In this document: positions 1-6,066 of the stretch, piece after piece
Layout of the letters: each line of letters starts with the position of its first letter
How positions within the stretch are numbered: position 1 is the stretch's first letter
Made by a program: the position numbers and the translations under genes
Source: JBILVQ01 sp044370375
Lineage (GTDB): Bacteria > Bacteroidota > Bacteroidia > UBA4408
DNA: 10,786 bases
Reading direction: 5' to 3'
Assembly (NCBI GenBank): GCA_044370375.1
Contig: JBILVQ010000098.1
Span: 1 to 10,786, forward strand
Notes under the pieces: generated by a model
Database searches by the model: none
What the model was told of the DNA's origin: nothing
Seen by the model: only the letters and a program-made list of their open reading frames with translations

Positions 1-1
1 G

Positions 2-1897
2 TGGGACACCTTTAGGGCTGCTCATCCGCTTTATAATTTAATTGCACCCGAACAGAACAAAGATTTTATTCTTAGTTTTTTAGACCAATACAAAGAAAGC
101 GGACGATTACCTGTTTGGGAATTATCATCTAATGAAACCGATTGTATGATTGGTTATCATTCCGTTTCCGTAATTACCGATGCGTTGGTAAAAGGAACAA
201 CCTTTAGCGCCAAAGAAAAAGAAGAATTGTTAGCGGCAATGCAACATTCGGCCAACCGCAACAATGAGGGACTTCAAGCGCTTCGCAAGCAGGGCTTTAT
301 TGGCATTGAAAACGAAAGTGAGTCGGTATCCAAAACCCTCGAATACGCTTATGATGATTGGTGCATTGCACGATTTACCGAAATAACGCAGGGCTATGAA
401 AAAGCAAAACCATGGTATAAAAGAGCCCTGCATTATCAGGAACTATTCAACCCGCAAACCAACTTTATGCAACCACGCTTTAACGGTGGGTGGCTGCCCG
501 GATTTGAGCCGCGGGAAGTTAACAACCATTACACCGAAGCCAATGCTTGGCAGTATTCCTTTTTTGTGCCGCAAGATGTGCATGGATTGATTGCATTGCA
601 GGGAGGACGCGATAAATTCATACAAAAATTAGATGAATTGTTCAGTGCAAGCACAGCCACCACCGGAAGAACACAATCGGATATTACCGGATTAATTGGA
701 CAATACGCACACGGCAATGAGCCAAGTCACCACATGGCCTATTTGTATGCAATGGCCGGTGCACCGCACAAAACGCAAGAAAAAGTGCGATACATCATGG
801 ATGAATTTTACAAGAATGAACCCGACGGATTAATTGGCAATGAAGATTGCGGACAAATGAGCGCTTGGTTGGTGATGAGTGCTTTAGGAATTTATCCTGT
901 TTGTCCGGGAAGTGTTGAATACATTATGGGAACACCTTGGTTCGCCAATGCAAGTTTACAACTGGGCAATGGCAAAACATTTACCTTTCTGGCACCGGGT
1001 ATTTCACAAAAAAACTTTTATCCGAGTGCAACTTTTCTCAATGGAGAAAGGATTATGCGCATTTATCTGAATCATGAAGAAATACTCAAAGGGGGTGAAT
1101 TAAAATTAGCGATGGCATCGCAGCCGCAAATGAATTATCAGTATCAGGACAAAGATTTGTCGCAATACCAAATGCCCTCGATGAAATATCTAAGGACTCC
1201 GATCATTGAATCGCTAGGGGTTTCCTTTAGGGAAAAGCAAAAGTTGAGCATTCGTTCAGAGGAAGGCCAAAACATTGTTTTCAGAAAAATTACTCCTATA
1301 CAAATAAGTGAGTGGCAAGACTATTCAGGAGAAATTGACGTCAACGAAAGTATGCAAATTGAAGCCTTGGTGCATAATGGAAAAGGCGATAGCAGCTATG
1401 TTGTACGTGCCAACTTTGTAAAGCGTCCGAATCAATATACCATCAACATTTTAAGTCGTTACAATCCACAGTACAATGCCGGAGGAGATGAAGGCTTGTT
1501 GGATGGGATCAGGGGAGCTAAAGACTGGAGAAAGGGCTATTGGCAAGGATTTCAGGGACAAAATTTTGAAGCGATTGTGGACATGGGAAGCCTTAAAAAG
1601 GTGAGTGAAATGAAAGCAGGATTTTTACAAGATCAACGATCATGGATTCTGATGCCCAAGAAAGTAGAATTTTGGGGCTCGGTGGATGGTAAAAGATTTG
1701 AGCTAATTTCTACAGCAAACCATTCCATTAAGGATAATGAAAATGAGACCATTCTTAAGGACTTTGTTTATGAAGGCATGCCAAAGGAATATAGGTTCAT
1801 TAAAGTGGTGGCTGAAAACTACGGAACATTGCCTGCATGGCATCCTGGTGCAGGCGGGGAAGCCTTTATCTTCATTGATGAAATTATGTTAAGATAA
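2..1897 (+). CDS. GH92 family alpha-mannosidase, 5'-truncated by the window edge, with hexosaminidase-C-like and F5/8-type C tail
   Basis: Exo-acting alpha-mannosidase of glycoside hydrolase family 92, a calcium-dependent family that trims alpha-mannosides from N-glycans or mannans, normally in the periplasm or at the surface. The frame is open from base 2 and begins inside a family block (WDTFRAAHPL), continuing through WELSSNETDCMIGYHS. The ATG at 146 is therefore an internal Met, and roughly the first third of the protein, including any signal peptide, lies outside the window. Other family blocks are HYTEANAWQY (bases 527-556; its Glu at 536-538 is the expected general acid), NEPSHHMAYLY, and GNEDCGQMSAW (from base 836; acidic residues of the base/metal region). 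After the catalytic part (to about base 1150) come a chitobiase/hexosaminidase C-terminal-like segment (about 1190-1420) and a discoidin/F5/8 type C domain (about 1440-1890; YNPQYNAGGDEGLLDG), likely sugar-binding. No SusC/SusD or other glycosidase is in view, so the exact linkage cut is unknown. The family call is very secure. Confidence 0.95.
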   Translation, partial: WDTFRAAHPLYNLIAPEQNKDFILSFLDQYKESGRLPVWELSSNETDCMIGYHSVSVITDALVKGTTFSAKEKEELLAAMQHSANRNNEGLQALRKQGFIGIENESESVSKTLEYAYDDWCIARFTEITQGYEKAKPWYKRALHYQELFNPQTNFMQPRFNGGWLPGFEPREVNNHYTEANAWQYSFFVPQDVHGLIALQGGRDKFIQKLDELFSASTATTGRTQSDITGLIGQYAHGNEPSHHMAYLYAMAGAPHKTQEKVRYIMDEFYKNEPDGLIGNEDCGQMSAWLVMSALGIYPVCPGSVEYIMGTPWFANASLQLGNGKTFTFLAPGISQKNFYPSATFLNGERIMRIYLNHEEILKGGELKLAMASQPQMNYQYQDKDLSQYQMPSMKYLRTPIIESLGVSFREKQKLSIRSEEGQNIVFRKITPIQISEWQDYSGEIDVNESMQIEALVHNGKGDSSYVVRANFVKRPNQYTINILSRYNPQYNAGGDEGLLDGIRGAKDWRKGYWQGFQGQNFEAIVDMGSLKKVSEMKAGFLQDQRSWILMPKKVEFWGSVDGKRFELISTANHSIKDNENETILKDFVYEGMPKEYRFIKVVAENYGTLPAWHPGAGGEAFIFIDEIMLR

Positions 1898-1929
1898 ATG
1901 AAGGAAAGCCTTTCAATGCGGTAAGCCAT

Positions 1930-1937
1930 TATCTTTG
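1930..1937 (+). promoter_or_regulatory. Bacteroidota -7 box for the TraB/GumN gene
   Basis: TATCTTTG is an exact match to the Bacteroidota -7 consensus TAnnTTTG. It ends 16 bases before the ATG at 1954, giving a very short A-rich leader with no Shine-Dalgarno site. No convincing -33 TTG is seen at the usual distance; the nearest is TTTC at 1911-1914. Confidence 0.5.
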
Positions 1938-1953
1938 TAAAAAAACAAAAAGT

Positions 1954-2841
1954 ATGTATTTCAAACTTCCCACCTTTTTACTTACCGCCCTTTGGGGAAT
2001 ATTATGGACAGGAGCACAGGCCCAGGGTCCGGGCACAGAAGAGAAATCACTTTGCTGGGAAATTTCGGGCAATGGTTTGAGCAAACCCTCCTACCTGTTT
2101 GGCACCATACATTTGATTCCGAAAAAAGACCTTGTCATTAGCGATAATGCCCGCAAGGCCTTTGAAACTTGCAGCACCCTGGCCATGGAAGTTGACCTTG
2201 AAATGGATAAAGAAACGAAAGAAAAGGTAGCCAACAGCACGATCATACCCGATAACAAAACTGTTGAGGATTTACTTACAAAAGAGGAATGGGAATATTT
2301 GCAAAAATACATGAAAGATTCAGCAGACATGTCGGGTATAAAAATCACCATATTCAAAAGAGTGAAGCCCTTTTATTTGAGCAGTATTATTTTGAAAGAA
2401 ATGATTAGCGATGAAGAATCTTATGAAGAAACTTTTGGTAAGATGGCGGACAAGAGAAAGATGAAAAAAGTTGGGTTGGAACTAATCACTGAGCAATTGG
2501 CCTTATTAGATTCTGTGCCCATGGAACAGCAGGTAAAATCTTTAATGGAAGGAATTAGCAACGGAAAATCGCCCAAAAGAGAATATCAAAAGCTTATTAA
2601 CATATACAAGAACCAGGATTTAAACGGGATGAGTATAATGATGAAAGAGGAGGCACCGGGGATCGATCAGTTTGAAGAGCGTTTTTTGAACCGCAGAAAC
2701 AGGAACTGGATTCCAAAGATTGAAGAAATGGCCAAAAAAGAATCAACTTTTTTTGCGGTTGGTGCAGGTCATTTAGGGGGTGATCAAGGGGTTATTTCTT
2801 TGCTCAGAAAAAAAGGCTACACGGTGAAACCAATTTATTAA
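1954..2841 (+). CDS. TraB/GumN family protein (TIKI-like putative metalloprotease)
   Basis: A 295-residue exported protein of the TraB/GumN family, related to the TIKI metalloproteases; bacterial members have no well-established substrate. A signal peptide spans about residues 1-23, with probable cleavage in AQA-Q. The family's marks are all present: the N-terminal SYLFGTIHLI block (His53), the acidic AMEVDL segment (Glu79), an Arg/Asn-rich NRRNRNW stretch near residue 245, and the C-terminal FFAVGAGHLGG block (His273) followed by the usual ending LLRKKGYTVKPI. Length fits the family. The ATG follows a matching -7 box, which supports the start. It lies 56 bp after the GH92 gene and 34 bp before the next gene, all on the same strand; each has its own -7-like box, so they may be separate transcripts. 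The family call is sure; protease activity is inferred from conserved His/Glu only. Confidence 0.9.
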   Translation: MYFKLPTFLLTALWGILWTGAQAQGPGTEEKSLCWEISGNGLSKPSYLFGTIHLIPKKDLVISDNARKAFETCSTLAMEVDLEMDKETKEKVANSTIIPDNKTVEDLLTKEEWEYLQKYMKDSADMSGIKITIFKRVKPFYLSSIILKEMISDEESYEETFGKMADKRKMKKVGLELITEQLALLDSVPMEQQVKSLMEGISNGKSPKREYQKLINIYKNQDLNGMSIMMKEEAPGIDQFEERFLNRRNRNWIPKIEEMAKKESTFFAVGAGHLGGDQGVISLLRKKGYTVKPIY

Positions 2842-2849
2842 TATCTTCG
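2842..2849 (+). promoter_or_regulatory. Probable -7 box for the first paralogue
   Basis: TATCTTCG differs from TAnnTTTG at one base and begins right after the preceding stop codon. It ends 26 bases before the ATG at 2876. No -33 TTG is seen upstream in the end of the TraB/GumN gene, so the promoter may be weak or the gene partly co-transcribed. Confidence 0.35.
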
Positions 2850-2875
2850 TACAAGTAAAACCGTAAGAATTACCC

Positions 2876-3733
2876 ATGAAAAAACTTTCCATTTTTCTTT
2901 TCCTTATCGTTACAGCCGCGGTTTCACAGGCTGCACCACCACCACCACCTTTCGGGGTTTATCCTTTTGAGGACAATTTCGATTCTTATAATCCCAATGC
3001 CGGTTCATTGGATGGGGTGAAATGGACAGCCGGTTCAACAACATTTAAGGCCTATGGTGGTCATGGATTGGATTCAGTGGCTGGAAGTCCGAGCACGGCC
3101 ATGGCCCGCCAATTCAACGATAACAGTCCGAAAGATTCCATCGTTACCAAATATGTTGATTCCATGACGGTAAATACAGAGTTGACCTTTCATTATCGTT
3201 TTGTAGAAACAACCCAGTACCCAAATTTCGCTGCAACCTTGCCAGCTGATGCCTATTTAAGGATCTATGCAAACGATGGTTTTGTTGAGGAATTTGTTTC
3301 AGAGTTAAACGCATCCAATTACACCCTGTCCTCCAATTTTAATTACTTCGCCATCAGCATTCCACAATTTGCCGGCGGTGGTCCCGGAAGCGGCAGGTAT
3401 TTTAAGTTGGTATTTTATCGCGGATCGAGTGGAGACTATTGGTTAGACATCGACAATTTCAGAATTGGTGAACCTATTCCTGTATCGGTAAAGAAAACAG
3501 CCAACACAGGCAAAGACTGGTCTTACCTACTTAGGGGTAAAACCATTCAATTACAAGATCAGGGGCAAGCTAACTACAGCCTTTATAACGTAACCGGTAC
3601 GGTGGTGAAAACCTGGCAGGTGAATCGAGGAAACTACAATTATTCTATGAGCGACCTTCCTAACGGAATTTACTTTTTGAGGAGAAACTCCGGAAACAGT
3701 CTGGAGACCAAAAAAATATTGCTTTCTGAATAA
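2876..3733 (+). CDS. Secreted jelly-roll-like protein with T9SS type A sorting domain (paralogue 1)
   Basis: A 285-residue protein of unknown function built for T9SS export. A signal peptide covers residues 1-19 or 20 (MKK, hydrophobic core, SQA) and is followed at once by five prolines. Residues about 28-198 look like one all-beta jelly-roll domain of the MAM/LamG/choice-of-anchor-J type: it opens with YPFEDNFDSYNPNAG and closes with YWLDIDNFRIG (from residue 188), the layout typical of such carbohydrate- or protein-binding modules. Residues about 215-285 resemble a type A C-terminal sorting domain (SLYNVTG, SDLPNGIYFLR, ETKKILL), which would direct passage through the outer membrane and removal or anchoring at the surface. 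The usual YPNP opening of that domain is missing. The next gene is a clear paralogue with the same architecture. No catalytic motif is visible; binding or adhesion is only a guess. Confidence 0.85.
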   Translation: MKKLSIFLFLIVTAAVSQAAPPPPPFGVYPFEDNFDSYNPNAGSLDGVKWTAGSTTFKAYGGHGLDSVAGSPSTAMARQFNDNSPKDSIVTKYVDSMTVNTELTFHYRFVETTQYPNFAATLPADAYLRIYANDGFVEEFVSELNASNYTLSSNFNYFAISIPQFAGGGPGSGRYFKLVFYRGSSGDYWLDIDNFRIGEPIPVSVKKTANTGKDWSYLLRGKTIQLQDQGQANYSLYNVTGTVVKTWQVNRGNYNYSMSDLPNGIYFLRRNSGNSLETKKILLSE

Positions 3734-3739
3734 TTTTTT

Positions 3740-3768
3740 TTTGAAAGAGGGATTTTTTTATAACTTTG
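3740..3768 (+). promoter_or_regulatory. Complete -33/-7 promoter for paralogue 2
   Basis: TTTG at 3740-3743 and TAACTTTG at 3761-3768 match both parts of the Bacteroidota housekeeping promoter, separated by 17 bases, within the range known for Flavobacterium-type promoters. This is the best promoter in the window. Transcription should begin around 3771-3775, leaving a leader of about 12-16 nt before the ATG at 3787. The spacer and the leader are the two arms of a perfect inverted repeat. Confidence 0.65.
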
Positions 3769-3786
3769 ATAAAAAAATCCCTCTTT
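3744..3786. repeat. Perfect 17-bp inverted repeat enclosing the -7 box
   Basis: Arms 3744-3760 and 3770-3786 are exact reverse complements (outer part AAAGAGGGA, inner part seven T and A); base 3761 can also pair with 3769. The nine-base centre (3761-3769) holds the -7 box TAACTTTG. The right arm ends at the base before the ATG of the downstream gene. The G+C pairs sit at the base of the stem and the A/T run next to the loop, the reverse of an intrinsic terminator, and no T-tract follows on either strand. It could form a DNA cruciform, or an RNA hairpin only in transcripts that read through from upstream. Confidence 0.9.
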
Positions 3787-4620
3787 ATGAAAAAACTTTT
3801 ACTACTAAGCATTTTTGCATTTGCTATCCATCAGCTTGGATTTAGCGCTCCACCGCCAGCCGGTGCCATTTATCCTTTTTTTGATGATTTTGAAAGTTAC
3901 AATCCGAATGCTGGAACTTTAGGCTCACCGAAGTGGTATGGTGGCGCTAGTTCTTTTCGTTCCTATGGAAACCACGGGTTGTTTGAGACCCAAGGTATGA
4001 GTTTTGAGTCAGCCGCCTTTATTCCCAAAGATTCTATCACCTCATCGGAAATCGGCCCCTTTACCCTTCAATCAAAATTGTATTTCCACTACCGTTTGGT
4101 AGAAAGTGCTGGTTGGCCAACGGTGCCTTATGCTATGGCTTCGGACGCCATTTTCAGGATAAAAATGCTGAGCCAGCTAAACCCAGATCCAGTTGTTTTC
4201 TCTTTAGATTCCTTGACCCAAGGAACACCAACCACTAACTTCACCTATGTGGAGATTCCTTTGGATACTTATGTAGGGCAAAGTGCTTTTTTTGAGATTT
4301 ATTTCGACATGGGAGCTCAGATTGGTATGCATTGGCTGGATATAGACGATTTCGGTGTAAGCGATGTGGTTGTTACCGGATCTGGGCAAGGACCTGTAAC
4401 TGAAAAATGGAATTATTTTTATAACGGAAGCGAGTTACGGGTGAATGATCAGGAAGTGAGTCAGTATCGATTAATGAGCATGAGCGGTGCGTTGATCAGT
4501 GAATGGAACCACCAACCGGGCACAGAAGTAAAATCCTTATCTGACATTGCCAAAGGCCTATATGTTCTCACCAGAAATTCGGGTGGCAGCATTGAAAGCA
4601 AAAAAGTGGTGGTGAATTAG
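3787..4620 (+). CDS. Secreted jelly-roll-like protein with T9SS type A sorting domain (paralogue 2)
   Basis: A 277-residue tandem paralogue of the preceding gene. The start is placed at the ATG at 3787 and not at the in-frame TTG at 3766, because that TTG lies inside the -7 promoter box and the ATG start gives a normal signal peptide (MKKLLLL..., cleaved near GFSA, followed by PPP). The jelly-roll-like domain covers about residues 26-191, opening with YPFFDDFESYNPNAG and closing with HWLDIDDFGV (from residue 182). The C-terminal 70 residues form a sorting-domain-like module (RLMSMSG, SDIAKGLYVLTR, ESKKVVV), again without YPNP. The domain ends and sorting domain are the best conserved against its neighbour; the middle has diverged with insertions, suggesting an old duplication. 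It has its own strong promoter, overlaid by the inverted repeat. The function is unknown; surface binding is the most the fold suggests. Confidence 0.85.
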   Translation: MKKLLLLSIFAFAIHQLGFSAPPPAGAIYPFFDDFESYNPNAGTLGSPKWYGGASSFRSYGNHGLFETQGMSFESAAFIPKDSITSSEIGPFTLQSKLYFHYRLVESAGWPTVPYAMASDAIFRIKMLSQLNPDPVVFSLDSLTQGTPTTNFTYVEIPLDTYVGQSAFFEIYFDMGAQIGMHWLDIDDFGVSDVVVTGSGQGPVTEKWNYFYNGSELRVNDQEVSQYRLMSMSGALISEWNHQPGTEVKSLSDIAKGLYVLTRNSGGSIESKKVVVN

Positions 4621-4646
4621 AGGAGAGGAATCGACTTTAACTTGAT

Positions 4647-4654
4647 TATATTTT
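4647..4654 (+). promoter_or_regulatory. Possible -7 box for the propeller gene
   Basis: TATATTTT matches TAnnTTTG except for the final G and ends 20 bases before the ATG at 4675, similar to the spacing of other promoters here. A second imperfect candidate, TAACTTG, lies at 4638-4644. Neither has a clear -33 element. Confidence 0.25.
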
Positions 4655-4674
4655 TTAACCCAAAAACAGCTTTT

Positions 4675-6066
4675 ATGAAAACGAAACTTGGATTTTTTTT
4701 CGGCCTAAGTTTATTTTTCTCAACCGCTTTTGGACAAAACAATGCATTCAACAATTGGTCTATTGGCAATGGTGCAGGCCTTTCTTTCAACAATGGCACC
4801 GTAACTCAATATCAGAGTTCTATAAGTTGTCAGGATATTTCATCCACCGTGTCTAATGGTAATGGCCAGTTATTGTTCTATTGTAACGGGACCACCGTTT
4901 GGGACAAGAATCATAATGTAATGGTCAATGGCACCGGCTTGTTAGGAGATGTTACCGGTGGTCATACGGCCTTAATTGTTCCACAGCCTGAATCAAAACT
5001 TTATTACATTTTCACCATTGACAAGTATGCCGATAGTGATGGATTAAGGTACCATATTGTGGATATGGGTGTGACCTCGGGGCTTGGGGAAGTAGTATCA
5101 AAAAACAACTTACTCTTTAGCCCTTCGGCAGAAAAAATAGCTGCCGTTTGGAATGATGCACAAGGGGAATTTAAAATTGTAACCCATCAATTCGGGAATA
5201 ATACTTTTAGTGTTTATACCCTAGATGATCAGGGCTTAAACCCTACCCCAGTAAATAGTTCCGTTGGCTCCTCACACGTTTCCGGAGTTTACGGGCAATC
5301 TCACAATGCCTTAGGACAAATGTCTATTTCGCCTGATGGGACTAAAATTGGACTAGCCCTTGCCTTTTCAGGTAAATTTGAATTTTTCGATTTTGACATT
5401 AACACAGGTCTTATTTCGAATCCTATTTCCATTCAAGGATACTCAAATGCATGGGGAGTAGAATTTTCTCCTGATTCAAAACTTGTTTATTTCACCCGAT
5501 GGACCGAAAACATGGTTTATCAAGCGAATATAACCAATTGGAATTCGACAGCCGTTGATAGTTCCACTTACATCGTAGGAACAGTTCCGTCAACAGGACT
5601 CTATTCTGTTGGATATCTTGAAAGAACACCGGATAATAGAATTTTTATTGCGCACTATGGTTCCAATGATCTAGCTGTTATAAGCAACCCAAATAATTCC
5701 GGACCAAGTTGTAATTTTGCTGCCGCAGGATTAACCTTACAATTTGGAAGCTCCTTTGCCGGACTATCTGATGCTCCTGTTTACCCAACAAGCAGTAAAT
5801 TATCTATCACAAGCCAACCATTGCATGAAAATATGTTTAGCGTATATCCTAATCCAGGCAATGGAAAAGTTTTCCTTACAGTTAACAAAGATATCAACGT
5901 CATTAGCATTGATATTTTTGACATTGGTGGAAAAAAACATGAAGCTGATATCTTCAGAAAGGACCATGATTATGAAATAAACAATTTAACGGAACGCGGA
6001 GTTTATTTTATTAATGTAACGAGCTCTGATGGGCAAACCATTAGTAAAAAGCTCATCGTTGAGTAG
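4675..6066 (+). CDS. Secreted beta-propeller (WD40-like) protein with T9SS type A sorting domain
   Basis: A 463-residue protein for T9SS export. The ATG at 4675 is preferred over an in-frame TTG at 4642: it begins a clean signal peptide (MKTKLGFFFG..., cleavage after TAFG or before QNN), whereas the longer form adds a non-signal-like stretch. Residues about 22-370 form a beta-propeller of a type common in Bacteroidota: WSIGNGAGLSFNNG, a GNGQLLFYCNGTTVWD blade, HTALIVPQPESKLYYIFTID, then repeated SPDGTKI and SPDSKLVYFTRW blade motifs. Residues 391-394 are YPNP, opening a standard type A sorting domain that ends with YFINVTSSDG and SKKLIVE. The same propeller family often carries the type B (gliding-associated) C-terminus instead. 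The ligand is unknown. Its stop codon directly abuts that of the convergent flippase gene, and a terminator hairpin lies 43 bases further on. Confidence 0.88.
   Translation: MKTKLGFFFGLSLFFSTAFGQNNAFNNWSIGNGAGLSFNNGTVTQYQSSISCQDISSTVSNGNGQLLFYCNGTTVWDKNHNVMVNGTGLLGDVTGGHTALIVPQPESKLYYIFTIDKYADSDGLRYHIVDMGVTSGLGEVVSKNNLLFSPSAEKIAAVWNDAQGEFKIVTHQFGNNTFSVYTLDDQGLNPTPVNSSVGSSHVSGVYGQSHNALGQMSISPDGTKIGLALAFSGKFEFFDFDINTGLISNPISIQGYSNAWGVEFSPDSKLVYFTRWTENMVYQANITNWNSTAVDSSTYIVGTVPSTGLYSVGYLERTPDNRIFIAHYGSNDLAVISNPNNSGPSCNFAAAGLTLQFGSSFAGLSDAPVYPTSSKLSITSQPLHENMFSVYPNPGNGKVFLTVNKDINVISIDIFDIGGKKHEADIFRKDHDYEINNLTERGVYFINVTSSDGQTISKKLIVE

Noticed and set aside
146..148. ATG as the start of the GH92 gene
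   Set aside because: The frame is open to base 2 and encodes conserved family blocks upstream; this Met is within the ETDCMIGYHS motif.
230..717. Several 60-67 codon frames overlapping the GH92 gene
   Set aside because: Shadows of a strongly conserved coding region.
3744..3786. Inverted repeat as an intrinsic terminator of paralogue 1
   Set aside because: The G+C pairs are at the stem base, the A/T run is next to the loop, and no T-tract follows on either strand; the next bases are the start codon.
5744..5980. 78-codon frame within the propeller gene's sorting domain
   Set aside because: Overlaps conserved coding sequence in another frame and has no recognisable features.
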